Shown here piece by piece: positions 36,926-45,342 of a stretch of 64,000 nt of DNA (position 1 is the first letter of the stretch; each line of letters starts with the position of its first letter). The DNA lies in contig NZ_CP019332.1 in NCBI RefSeq assembly GCF_002163855.1, positions 533,213 to 597,212 on the forward strand. The letters run 5' to 3'. Under the pieces are notes generated by a model. That model searched no databases and had not been told where the DNA came from. It saw only the letters and a list, made by a program, of their open reading frames with translations. A program made the translations under genes and the position numbers. Source of the stretch: Winogradskyella sp. PC-19 (lineage in GTDB: Bacteria; Bacteroidota; Bacteroidia; Flavobacteriales; Flavobacteriaceae).

Positions 36926-38848
36926 ATGCAGTTTAAACATCCTGAGCTTCTGTGGGCATTACTTCTACTGCTTATTCCTATTATCATTCATTTATTTCAA
37001 CTAAGACGTTTTCAAAAAGTTGCTTTTACTAACGTAAAGTTTTTAAAGAATGTAAAGCTTCAAACACGTAAAAGTTCTCAGATAAAAAAATGGCTAGCAT
37101 TAATTACCCGATTATTGTTAATGGCTTGTTTGGTTTTTGCATTTGCACAGCCTTTTACAACTAATTCAGATACGTTTAATACAAAAAACGAAACAGTAAT
37201 TTATCTCGACAATTCTTTCAGCATGCAAGCCAAAGGCAATAATGGTAGCTTACTTAATGAAGCCATTCAAGATATTTTAAAGAGTTACAGCGACCAAGAA
37301 GAACTAACCATTTTTACAAACGATAATACGTATAGAAACACCTCAATAAAAGCTATAAATAATGATTTAATAAAACTAAGCCACTCATCGACACAACTCG
37401 ATTATAGTTCGGCTTTTTTAAAAGGAAAGCAATTTTTTTCAAAAGATGAGACTTCGGTAAAAAATCTTGTTTTGGTCTCAGATTTTCAACAAAAGGATAA
37501 ACCTCTAGAGTTTACAGCTGATAGTTCAGTTACCTTAAGATTGGTTCAGCCTAAAGCGATTTACAGTAATAACATTAGTATTGATAGTGTTTACATAGAC
37601 AAATACACTAACGAGAATACTGAGATTGGAATTAATCTATCTCATCTAGGAGAACCTATCAAAAATGTTTCAGTAGCATTGCATAATAATGAAGAATTAG
37701 TTGCAAAAACTTCAGTAGATATAGCTACAGAAGCAAAAACAACATTTACAATTCCTAACAATACATCATTTAATGGGGTATTATCAATAGAAGATGCAAG
37801 TCTGCAATACGACAATTCATTTTATTTCAACATTAATCTAAATGACAAAATCAAAGTTTTGTCTATTAACGAAGCTTCTGACAATTTTCTTAGGAAACTA
37901 TATACCGATGATGAATTTATATACAAATCCTACGATTATAAATCTTTAGACTACAGTAATCTTGAAAGTCAAAATCTCATTATTCTAAACGAACTAGAGA
38001 CTATTTCTAATGCACTTATTTCTGCTTTAAAAGCGTTTAAAAGTGATGGTGGTACTGTATTAATAATTACTTCAGGTAAATTGAATTTAAATTCATACAA
38101 TCAATTACTTAGAGAATTAGATTTACCATATATAACTAGTCAATTTAAATCTGAAAAACGTATTACTACAATAAACTATGACCATCCGATTTTAAGAGAT
38201 GCTTTTTACACACGTATTTCTAATTTTCAATATCCAAAAGTGAATTCTTACTATGCTTTAAGCTCTTCTTCAAATGCAATCTACTCATACGAAGACAGTA
38301 ACCCTTTTCTTATTGGGAAACAAAAAGCATTTCTATTTACATCAGCAATAAATTCAAAAAACAGCAATTTTAAAAAATCACCATTAATCGTGCCTGCTCT
38401 TTATAATATAGCAAAGCAAAGTCTTGAAATTCCTAAGCTCTACTACTCCATTGGAAACGCAAACACCATAGATATTAATACAACAATTGGTCAAGATGCA
38501 ATTTTGAGTTTTGAAAAAGATGGTAAAAAAACAATACCACTACAACAAACATTTAGTAAAAAAGTAAGTCTAATTACTGGTGATTACCCAAAATCATCTG
38601 GTATTATAAATGTTATGAATAACACAGTATTGCTAAAAAAATTAAGTTTCAACTACAAGCGTAATGAAAGCAATCTGACCTATTACAATCTTAGCAATAA
38701 TAACAACTATACTATCGATACATCATTATCATCAACAATCGAAACCATAAAAAGTAACGCAAGTATTAATGCGCTATGGAAATGGTTTGTTATTTTTGCG
38801 CTAGTATTTTTAATTATAGAAATGCTAATTCTAAAATATCCTAAATGA
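36926..38848 (+). CDS. BatA-domain membrane protein with VWA-like region
   Basis: A 640-residue inner-membrane protein. It starts with the BatA N-terminal domain (FKHPELLWALLLLLIPIIIH, QLRRFQKVAFTNVKFLK), two membrane segments, then a VWA-like segment (VIYLDNSFSMQAKGNNGSL) and a large periplasmic part, ending in another membrane helix (ALWKWFVIFALVFLIIEMLIL). BatA-type proteins occur in the MoxR-type aerotolerance operons of Bacteroidota, but here MoxR is absent. It overlaps the next gene by 4 nt (ATGA). Confidence 0.85.
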   Translation: MQFKHPELLWALLLLLIPIIIHLFQLRRFQKVAFTNVKFLKNVKLQTRKSSQIKKWLALITRLLLMACLVFAFAQPFTTNSDTFNTKNETVIYLDNSFSMQAKGNNGSLLNEAIQDILKSYSDQEELTIFTNDNTYRNTSIKAINNDLIKLSHSSTQLDYSSAFLKGKQFFSKDETSVKNLVLVSDFQQKDKPLEFTADSSVTLRLVQPKAIYSNNISIDSVYIDKYTNENTEIGINLSHLGEPIKNVSVALHNNEELVAKTSVDIATEAKTTFTIPNNTSFNGVLSIEDASLQYDNSFYFNINLNDKIKVLSINEASDNFLRKLYTDDEFIYKSYDYKSLDYSNLESQNLIILNELETISNALISALKAFKSDGGTVLIITSGKLNLNSYNQLLRELDLPYITSQFKSEKRITTINYDHPILRDAFYTRISNFQYPKVNSYYALSSSSNAIYSYEDSNPFLIGKQKAFLFTSAINSKNSNFKKSPLIVPALYNIAKQSLEIPKLYYSIGNANTIDINTTIGQDAILSFEKDGKKTIPLQQTFSKKVSLITGDYPKSSGIINVMNNTVLLKKLSFNYKRNESNLTYYNLSNNNNYTIDTSLSSTIETIKSNASINALWKWFVIFALVFLIIEMLILKYPK

Positions 38849-40095
38849 ATGCACTCCTAAAATCTGCTACAGTCGTTGATTCTAAAAGTGATTTCCACAA
38901 TCAGAACGTTGATATTTTAATTGAAAACGGCACTATTACCAAGATTTCAAAACGCATTTTAAATCCAAAAAATTACCGAGAGATTAAATTAGACAACCTT
39001 CATGTATCGCAAGGATGGTTTGATAGCTCTGTCTCATTTGGTGAACCAGGCTTTGAAGAGCGAGAAACTATAGCTAATGGATTAAACACCGCTGCTAAGT
39101 CAGGATTTACGTCTCTTGCACTTAACGCAAATACAAATCCAGTACTTGATAGTAACGCAGATATTGCTTTTGTGCTTTCAAAATCTAACACACACGCAGT
39201 AGACCTAAAACCTATTGGAGCGCTTACAAAATCATCTGAAGGCATTGATTTAGCAGAATTATTTGATATGAAAAATGCTGGAGCAATAGCATTCTACGAT
39301 TACAAAAAGCCAATTAGCAATCCTAACTTACTAAAAATTGCCTTACAGTACACAAGTGGTTTCGATGGCTTAGTTTGTTCTTTTCCTCAGGAGTCTATGA
39401 TTTCTGGACATGGTGTTATGAACGAACATATAAATAGCACTAAACTAGGATTAAAAGGAAATCCTGCATTAGCTGAAGAACTCCAAGTAGCTAGGGATTT
39501 ATTTTTGTTAGAATACACTAAAGGAAAGCTTCATATACCTACAATAAGCACTGCTAAATCAGTAGAGCTTATAAGAGAGGCTAAATCTAAAAAACTTGAT
39601 GTTACATGTTCTGTAGCCATACATAACCTCTATTTTACTGACAATAAAATACAAGACTTTGACGCTAATTTTAAAGTTTTACCGCCGTTGAGGACTCAAA
39701 ACGATATTGATGGTTTGTTAGAAGGTTTAAGAGATGGAACAATAGATATGGTTACTACTGACCACAATCCCATTGATATTGAAAATAAAAAAGTAGAATT
39801 TGACCATGCCGAATTCGGTACTATAGGCTTAGAATCTGCTTTTGGAGCACTTCAAAATATATTTACAACAAAAAAAACAGTAGCACTCTTAACCAAAGGA
39901 AAAAATCGCTTTGGTATCGAAGAACATCCAATTGCTGAAGGTCAAAAAGCCAACTTGTCTCTCTTTAATCCTGATATTAAATATACATTTAGCAAAAGCG
40001 ATATCCATTCGACCTCAAAAAATAGTTGTTTTTTAGAAACAGAGCTAAAGGGAAAAGTCTACGGTATCATTGCTAACAACAAAATCGAATTGTAA
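38845..40095 (+). CDS. Dihydroorotase-like protein lacking the metal ligands (probable pseudoenzyme)
   Basis: A 416-residue amidohydrolase-fold protein similar to type I dihydroorotases, which close carbamoyl aspartate in pyrimidine synthesis. The active-site DxHxHLREPG motif is replaced by GWFDSSVSFGEPG: both histidines (positions 62 and 64) are serines and the substrate Arg is glycine. The second-metal histidine in the usual HVST block is threonine (LHIPTIST), and VTPHH is VAIHN. Only the last Asp (TTDHNP) is kept. It overlaps the BatA-like gene. It may be a regulator or scaffold rather than an enzyme. Confidence 0.85.
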   Translation: MNALLKSATVVDSKSDFHNQNVDILIENGTITKISKRILNPKNYREIKLDNLHVSQGWFDSSVSFGEPGFEERETIANGLNTAAKSGFTSLALNANTNPVLDSNADIAFVLSKSNTHAVDLKPIGALTKSSEGIDLAELFDMKNAGAIAFYDYKKPISNPNLLKIALQYTSGFDGLVCSFPQESMISGHGVMNEHINSTKLGLKGNPALAEELQVARDLFLLEYTKGKLHIPTISTAKSVELIREAKSKKLDVTCSVAIHNLYFTDNKIQDFDANFKVLPPLRTQNDIDGLLEGLRDGTIDMVTTDHNPIDIENKKVEFDHAEFGTIGLESAFGALQNIFTTKKTVALLTKGKNRFGIEEHPIAEGQKANLSLFNPDIKYTFSKSDIHSTSKNSCFLETELKGKVYGIIANNKIEL

Positions 40096-40097
40096 TA

Positions 40098-40427
40098 ATG
40101 ACAAACGAAACTATAAATGAAGGCAAGCAATTTGCTGTGATTGCATACATAACAATCATTGGCACATTAATAGCTTATTACCTAAGTCAAGAAAAAAAGA
40201 ATGCGTTTACTGCTTTTCATGTTAGACAAGGTTTAGGTCTTTGGCTTCTATTCTTCATATTAGGATACGTAGTTGGTGGTTTTAATAGCTGGGAAGTTAC
40301 AACTGCCTTTTATATATTTTTTTTAGTATTATTCTCTTATGGTGTTATTGGCGCTGTAACAGGAAAGCTTCATAAATTGCCTTTAGTTGGTGACGTTTTT
40401 CAAAAAATATTCAAGGCTTTACAATAA
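40098..40427 (+). CDS. DUF4870/Tic20-like small membrane protein
   Basis: A 109-residue membrane protein with three or four hydrophobic segments (FAVIAYITIIGTLIAYYL, RQGLGLWLLFFILGYV, AFYIFFLVLFSYGVIGAV). The HVRQGL block matches DUF4870-like proteins. It follows the dihydroorotase-like gene by 2 nt and precedes the esterase gene by 3 nt. Its role is unknown. Confidence 0.72.
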   Translation: MTNETINEGKQFAVIAYITIIGTLIAYYLSQEKKNAFTAFHVRQGLGLWLLFFILGYVVGGFNSWEVTTAFYIFFLVLFSYGVIGAVTGKLHKLPLVGDVFQKIFKALQ

Positions 40428-40430
40428 AAT

Positions 40431-41078
40431 ATGTCAGCAAAACTTCAGTATATAAAACGTCCATCGACGTTAACAGAAAATGCACCCTTATTAATTCTTT
40501 GTCATGGTTACGGAAGTGATGAAAACGATTTGTTCTCATTTGCAACAGAACTTCCTGATGAATTATTTATAATCTCAGTAAGAGCACCATATCAATTACA
40601 ACCTTACGGTAATGCATGGTACGCAATTAATTTTGACGCAGAACAAGGTAAATGGAGCGATGATGAACAGGCTAAATTATCTAGAGATACATTAGCTGAA
40701 TTTATAGATTATGCTTGTGAAACTTATCCTGTAAACAAAGACAATGTATCGTTCTTAGGTTTTAGTCAAGGTACTATTCTGAGCTATTCGTTAGCATTGA
40801 CCTATCCAGAAAAAGTTAAAAACATTGTCGCTTTAAGTGGTTATGTAAATGAAGCTATTTTTCCAGAAAATTTGAATAAAGACAACTACAAACATCTTGA
40901 TTTTTATTGCTCACATGGAAGCTTAGACCAAGTCATACCAGTAGATTGGGCAAGACGAAGTAAACCATTTTTAGACAATCTAGAAATTAAAAATACCTAT
41001 AGCGAATTCCCTGTTGGTCATGGTGTTGCACCTCAAAACTTTTTTGAATTTAAAGATTGGCTAATAGAGCGTATCTAG
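40431..41078 (+). CDS. Carboxylesterase/phospholipase family alpha/beta hydrolase
   Basis: A 215-residue cytosolic hydrolase of the phospholipase/carboxylesterase (YpfH/EstB) type. HGYGSDENDLFSFA holds the oxyanion region, GFSQGTI the nucleophile elbow, HGSLDQVIP the acid residue and GHGVAPQ the histidine. Small acyl esters or lysophospholipids are the usual substrates. It is the last gene of the operon, overlapping the tail of the next minus-strand gene by 4 nt. Confidence 0.88.
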   Translation: MSAKLQYIKRPSTLTENAPLLILCHGYGSDENDLFSFATELPDELFIISVRAPYQLQPYGNAWYAINFDAEQGKWSDDEQAKLSRDTLAEFIDYACETYPVNKDNVSFLGFSQGTILSYSLALTYPEKVKNIVALSGYVNEAIFPENLNKDNYKHLDFYCSHGSLDQVIPVDWARRSKPFLDNLEIKNTYSEFPVGHGVAPQNFFEFKDWLIERI

Positions 41079-41578
41079 TTAACCGGATATAAAAAGTAAT
41101 CATCTAGTTTATAAATCACTTCTCCCTTATCAGTTGCCTCATAATTGATAAATAGCTCTCCCCAATGTTTACCATCAGTGAAATTAGCAAGTATCCATTT
41201 GTGATTTAGAATTCTTATTTGATCAATGATAATTTTTGATTCGGTCATAGAAGCATAAGGTACAATTGGATGATCCACGCCTTTGTAAACATTCATTTCA
41301 AGAAGACCGTCTTTGATTTTTGGTAATAATTCTTCTGTGTTAATACCTTGATTTTCAAAATAATCAACAGCTTCTTCATTACCATCTATAGTAAAGAATG
41401 ATAAATCGAATACTCTGTCATTTAATTTTATACGTTCATCTTCTAAATCTGTAATTTTAGTCTTGAAGGTATTAATGTCCTTTTCATACTTATCAATAAT
41501 ACCTTTTGAATTCGCATACTGAAAAATTATCAGTAAAACAGAAAAAATAAATAAGTACATAAAGATTCTACTTTTCAT
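41075..41578 (-). CDS. Membrane-anchored coiled-coil protein of unknown function
   Basis: A 167-residue protein: a single N-terminal membrane segment (IFMYLFIFSVLLIIFQYA), then a coiled coil (IDKYEKDINTFKTKITDLED) and a globular end rich in Trp and Tyr (KHWGELFINYEA). No family recognised. It follows the MBL hydrolase gene by one base on the same strand and converges with the esterase gene. Confidence 0.65.
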   Translation of the reverse strand: MKSRIFMYLFIFSVLLIIFQYANSKGIIDKYEKDINTFKTKITDLEDERIKLNDRVFDLSFFTIDGNEEAVDYFENQGINTEELLPKIKDGLLEMNVYKGVDHPIVPYASMTESKIIIDQIRILNHKWILANFTDGKHWGELFINYEATDKGEVIYKLDDYFLYPVN

Positions 41579-41579
41579 A

Positions 41580-42341
41580 TCATATTGTAATTTGAAGATT
41601 ATCGTAAGCTAAATAAACGTTTTCTGGTAATTTTTGTTGCACCTCGTCATGAAAACCCATGTGGTGACTAATATGAGTTAAATAAGCTCTTTTAGGCTTT
41701 ACTTTTTCAATAAAACCCAGCGCTTCGTTAAGATTAAAATGTGAGACATGTGGTTCTTCACGCAACGCATTAACGACTAAAACCTCTAAGTTTTGAAGTT
41801 TTTCTATTTCGGAATCTTCAATAGTTTTCATGTCCGTCAAATAAGCAAATTTATCAAAACGGTAGCCATAAACTTGTAATGTATTATGCAAACCATCAAT
41901 TGGTATAACTTTTAAATCGCCTATTGAAAATAAATTTCCATCAACGTAATGCTCGTTCACACTTGGTGCACCTGGATACTTATTTTCTGTTTCAAATATG
42001 TAAGAAAATGTGCGCTCCAAAGCTTTCATTACACGACGATGCGCATAAATATCTATGTTACCTTGACGAAAAAAGAAAGGTCGTATATCGTCTAAACCCA
42101 TTATATGGTCAGCATGCTCGTGTGTAAAAATAATACCATCAACCTTAGTACATTTTGACCTAAGCATTTGTTGTCTAAAATCAGCACCACAATCAATAAC
42201 ATAACTATAATTATCCCATTGTACCAATACAGAAACACGTAAACGCTTATCTTTTGGATTATCACTCAAACAAACAGGATGTGTGCTTCCTATTACAGGT
42301 ATTCCTTGGGATGTTCCGGTGCCTAAAAATGTTACTTTCAA
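41580..42341 (-). CDS. Metallo-beta-lactamase fold hydrolase, PhnP-like
   Basis: A 253-residue MBL-fold protein. The metal-binding motif THEHADH and late HISHHMGFH histidines match the PhnP/phosphoribosyl cyclic phosphodiesterase-like subgroup. I start it at the TTG that gives LKVTFLGTGTSQGIPV, because the 60-residue N-terminal extension of the longer frame has no family similarity and reads into the divergent promoter region. It is divergent from the unknown protein gene; the substrate may be a cyclic nucleotide-like ester. Confidence 0.87.
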   Translation of the reverse strand: MKVTFLGTGTSQGIPVIGSTHPVCLSDNPKDKRLRVSVLVQWDNYSYVIDCGADFRQQMLRSKCTKVDGIIFTHEHADHIMGLDDIRPFFFRQGNIDIYAHRRVMKALERTFSYIFETENKYPGAPSVNEHYVDGNLFSIGDLKVIPIDGLHNTLQVYGYRFDKFAYLTDMKTIEDSEIEKLQNLEVLVVNALREEPHVSHFNLNEALGFIEKVKPKRAYLTHISHHMGFHDEVQQKLPENVYLAYDNLQITI

Positions 42342-42376
42342 CTGTGTTAAGTTTGTAACAAAAATAAGGTTATTTT

Positions 42377-42406
42377 TTTGTTTGCTATGCGAAAACAGTA
42401 CATTTG
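42377..42406 (+). promoter_or_regulatory. Bacteroidota-type promoter of the conserved unknown gene
   Basis: TTTG (42377-42380), 18-nt spacer, then TACATTTG (42399-42406). The start codon follows 23 nt later. It fits the consensus as well as the promoter before the BatA-like gene. Confidence 0.62.
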
Positions 42407-42429
42407 TAGTGCTTGAAAATTCAACAATT

Positions 42430-43881
42430 ATGACTGAAATAACATACAGAGCTGATAAAGAATTTGATAATATTCCTTCTCTCAGAGATAAATGTTTACG
42501 TATTAATCTTAATGCAGACATTTATGGCTCTTTTGCTGAGATTGGTGCAGGACAAGAAACCGTGCGTCAGTTTTTTAGAGCTGGAGGTGCATCAGGTACT
42601 ATTGCAAAAACTATGTCTGCGTATGATAAAGATTTTAGTGATGCCATTTATGGAATTGAGAATGACAAACGCTATGTAACAGAGGCTAGATTACGTAAAA
42701 TGCTTGACCATGAAATGAACCTCATGGAAGAGCGTATTACGAGAGACAAACATCCTGATAAAATCTTCTTTACCTATGCTAATACTGTAGCTACAATTGA
42801 TTTCGCAAAAAAATACATGGGTCACGGTTGGGTTGGAATTAAATACCAAGTTGAACCAGATGGCGATTATAATGAAATTGTATTACACCTTCGTTTTAAA
42901 GAGAATGACGCTAGATTACAACAAGAAACTTTAGGTGTTTTAGGAACTAATCTTATTTATGGTGCTTTCTATAAATATAACGAACCTAAAAAATTATTAC
43001 GCTACCTATATGACCACTTAGACAAAGACCAATTAGAAATTGATACGATTAATTTTTCAGGTCCTGTTTTTGAAAATGTCGATAACCGACTAATGAGTTT
43101 ACAATTGGTAAAAAACGGTATGACTGATGCCGTTATGTTTTCGCCGGATGGAAATAACGTACTTCCTGCTCGTGTTTTATACAAGAAAAACATCTTAGCA
43201 CTTAGAGGTAGTTTTAGACCTGTGACTAAAGTAAACATGGATATGTTTGAGAAATCTTACGAAATGTTTATTAAGGAGAATAAAGTTAATAAAGAGAAAA
43301 CACAAGTTATATTCGAAATCACATTATCCAATCTTCGTGCTGAAGGAGAAATTGATGAACAAGATTTTATGGATCGTGCACGCTTACTTTGCTCTCTTGG
43401 TCAAACTGTGTTAATATCGAACTTCAAGGAATACTACAAGTTAGTTGAATATTTTTCTCAATATTCAAAAAACAGAATGGGATTAGCTATGGGTGTCAAC
43501 AACTTAGTAGATATTTTTGACGAAAAGTATTACCGTCATTTAAGTGGTGGTATTCTCGAAGCCTTTGGTAAGCTTTTTTACAAAGATTTACGTGTATACT
43601 TATACCCAATGGTTAATGAAGATGGAAGTATCACATCTAGTGAAAACCTTAAAGTTCACCCACGAATGAAAGAATTATACAAATTCTTCAAGTATAACGG
43701 TAAAGTGGTAGACATTAATGATTACGACCCATCTATACTTTCAATTTTCTCAAGAAAAGTATTAGCAAAAATTGCTGCTGGTGAAACGGGTTGGGAAAGT
43801 ATGCTTCCTGAAGGCGTTGCAAAACTCATTAAAGAAAAAGCTTTATTTGGATATGAATCTGAAGAGGTTATGCATAAATAA
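42430..43881 (+). CDS. Conserved protein of unknown function (sometimes annotated as nicotinate-nucleotide adenylyltransferase)
   Basis: A 483-residue soluble protein starting MTEITYRADKEFDNIPSL. Blocks such as GSFAEIGAGQETVRQFFRAGG and NILALRGSFRPVTKVN are strongly conserved in this family, but I see no HxGH nucleotidyltransferase motif, no TonB-receptor signature and no signal peptide, so the database names used for it are doubtful. I use the ATG at 42430 because the longer frame adds an unconserved stretch. It has its own strong promoter and a strong terminator. Confidence 0.8.
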   Translation: MTEITYRADKEFDNIPSLRDKCLRINLNADIYGSFAEIGAGQETVRQFFRAGGASGTIAKTMSAYDKDFSDAIYGIENDKRYVTEARLRKMLDHEMNLMEERITRDKHPDKIFFTYANTVATIDFAKKYMGHGWVGIKYQVEPDGDYNEIVLHLRFKENDARLQQETLGVLGTNLIYGAFYKYNEPKKLLRYLYDHLDKDQLEIDTINFSGPVFENVDNRLMSLQLVKNGMTDAVMFSPDGNNVLPARVLYKKNILALRGSFRPVTKVNMDMFEKSYEMFIKENKVNKEKTQVIFEITLSNLRAEGEIDEQDFMDRARLLCSLGQTVLISNFKEYYKLVEYFSQYSKNRMGLAMGVNNLVDIFDEKYYRHLSGGILEAFGKLFYKDLRVYLYPMVNEDGSITSSENLKVHPRMKELYKFFKYNGKVVDINDYDPSILSIFSRKVLAKIAAGETGWESMLPEGVAKLIKEKALFGYESEEVMHK

Positions 43882-43896
43882 AATATATCTTCAAAT

Positions 43897-43934
43897 AAAA
43901 AAAGCGACTTTACCTATGTGAAGTCGCTTTTTTT
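43897..43934. terminator. Bidirectional intrinsic terminator
   Basis: AAAAAAAGCGACTT (43897-43910) pairs perfectly with AAGTCGCTTTTTTT (43921-43934) over a 10-nt loop, between the convergent unknown gene and bcp. Confidence 0.9.
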
Positions 43935-43952
43935 ATTTGAAGATTATAGATT

Positions 43953-44408
43953 TTAAGCATCTAAAATCTGCTCAGCATGAGCTTTTGTCTTTACTTTTAA
44001 GATAACGTCTTCTAAAACGCCATCTTCGTCAATTACAAAGGTTGTACGGTGAATACCATCATATTCTTTACCCATAAACTTTTTTGGCCCCCAAACACCA
44101 AACGCTTCAATAACTGATTTATCCTCGTCTGCTAAAAGCGGATATTCAAAACCATATTTTTTTTTAAAATTAGACTGACGTTTTTGACTATCTGCACTTA
44201 CACCTAAAATTGCATAATTCTGAGATTCAAAACGTTTAAAATTATCATTTAAATTACAGGCTTCTGCTGTACAACCTGGTGTACTCGCTTTTGGATAAAA
44301 GAAAACAACAAGCTTTTTTCCTTTATAATCACTTAGTTTAATAGTATTTCCATCTTGATCCAAAGCTTCAAAATTTGGTGCCTTATCTCCTACTTTTAAA
44401 TGCGTCAT
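43953..44408 (-). CDS. bcp: Thioredoxin-dependent peroxiredoxin (Bcp/PrxQ)
   Basis: A 151-residue peroxiredoxin. The catalytic segment is FYPKASTPGCTAEACNLND: the peroxidatic Cys lies in PGCT and the resolving Cys in EAC, four residues on, as in PrxQ. It reduces hydroperoxides with thioredoxin. The start giving MTHLKVGDKAP fits the family; an upstream ATG adds 14 odd residues. Divergent from nth. Confidence 0.94.
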   Translation of the reverse strand: MTHLKVGDKAPNFEALDQDGNTIKLSDYKGKKLVVFFYPKASTPGCTAEACNLNDNFKRFESQNYAILGVSADSQKRQSNFKKKYGFEYPLLADEDKSVIEAFGVWGPKKFMGKEYDGIHRTTFVIDEDGVLEDVILKVKTKAHAEQILDA

Positions 44409-44443
44409 AATGTTTAAATTTGTTTTTTGTAAAAATACAATGA

Positions 44444-45100
44444 ATGACAAAGCAAGAAAAGGTAGAATTTGTTATAACTACGTTAAAAGACTTATATCCT
44501 GAAATTCCAATTCCTCTAGACAATAAAGACCCATATACGCTATTAATAGCGGTATTGTTATCTGCGCAATGTACAGATGTCCGTGTAAACCAAATTACAC
44601 CACTATTATTTGCAAAGGCAGATAATCCGTATGATATGATAAAAATGTCGGTAGAAGAAATAAAGGAGATAATTAGACCTTGCGGACTAAGCCCAATGAA
44701 AAGTAAAGGCATTTACGGTTTATCAAAAATTCTATTAGAAAAGCACAAAGGTGAAGTTCCTCAAAGTTTTGAAGACCTTGAAGAATTACCAGCAGTTGGA
44801 CATAAAACAGCAAGTGTAGTTATGAGTCAAGCTTTTGGTGTTCCTGCTTTTCCTGTGGATACACACATCCATCGTTTAATGTATCGTTGGAATCTAACAA
44901 ACGGTAAAAGTGTTACTCAAACCGAAAAAGATGCTAAACGCTTGTTCCCTGAAGAAACTTGGAACGATTTACATCTTCAAATTATTTGGTATGGTCGTGA
45001 ATATTCACCAGCTCGAGGCTGGGACTTAGATAAAGACATCATTACAAAAACGATAGGTCGAAAAACAGTTTTGAATGATTATTTTAAAAATAGGAAATAA
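44444..45100 (+). CDS. nth: Endonuclease III-like DNA glycosylase without Fe-S cluster ligands
   Basis: A 218-residue HhH-GPD glycosylase/AP lyase of base-excision repair. The helix-hairpin-helix and catalytic segment LPAVGHKTASVVM (Lys) and VDTHIHR (Asp) are complete. The C-terminal C-X6-C-X2-C-X5-C of E. coli Nth is absent: only two cysteines occur, in the N-terminal half. The tail is replaced by WYGREYSPARGWDLDKD. The family call is firm; loss of the 4Fe-4S cluster is clear from the sequence. Confidence 0.92.
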   Translation: MTKQEKVEFVITTLKDLYPEIPIPLDNKDPYTLLIAVLLSAQCTDVRVNQITPLLFAKADNPYDMIKMSVEEIKEIIRPCGLSPMKSKGIYGLSKILLEKHKGEVPQSFEDLEELPAVGHKTASVVMSQAFGVPAFPVDTHIHRLMYRWNLTNGKSVTQTEKDAKRLFPEETWNDLHLQIIWYGREYSPARGWDLDKDIITKTIGRKTVLNDYFKNRK

Positions 45101-45102
45101 AC

Positions 45103-45136
45103 AAAAAGCCCTGATTTAAATAAATCAGGGCTTTTT
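45103..45136. terminator. Bidirectional intrinsic terminator
   Basis: AAAAAGCCCTGATTTA (45103-45118) pairs perfectly with TAAATCAGGGCTTTTT (45121-45136). It ends nth on the plus strand and the small ORF/sigma-factor transcript on the minus strand. Confidence 0.92.
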
Positions 45137-45141
45137 TTAAA

Positions 45142-45291
45142 CTAATTCAGAAGCGCTTCGAACTTCATTTTTTTATAACAATTAACACGTAAAGCCTTAG
45201 AATAATTCAGTAGAAAATCTACTGTCTCTTTTTTTGGGTTAAGTTGAATTTTTTTTGAGGTGTAGTTAGAGTAAATTTTTGCCATTTGCAT
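45142..45291 (-). CDS. Short 49-residue basic protein downstream of the ECF sigma factor gene
   Basis: A 49-codon frame on the minus strand beginning ATG CAA ATG GCA AAA, with a second possible ATG at residue 3. The product includes KIYSNYTSKKIQLNPKKE and a C-terminal MKFEALLN. It is Lys- and Asn-rich, with no membrane segment. It sits 51 nt after the sigma-factor stop and just before the terminator, so it is probably expressed with that gene. I recall similar short ORFs next to the same sigma factor in other flavobacteria, but that is from memory. Confidence 0.6.
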   Translation of the reverse strand: MQMAKIYSNYTSKKIQLNPKKETVDFLLNYSKALRVNCYKKMKFEALLN

Positions 45292-45342
45292 AATTTTATG
45301 TTGATATAAAACTGATAACGCAAAAAAAACTCTTTTATTATA

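Noticed and set aside
39000..39245. Minus-strand frame inside the dihydroorotase-like gene
   Set aside because: It lies wholly inside a conserved plus-strand gene and has no family similarity; an antisense shadow.
42283..42429. Upstream extension of the unknown 483-residue protein
   Set aside because: It overlaps the divergent MBL gene and the promoter region; the conserved N-terminus begins at MTEITYR.
42342..42521. Extension of the MBL hydrolase to an upstream ATG
   Set aside because: The 60 added residues read through the divergent promoter and the start of the opposite gene and look unrelated to the family.
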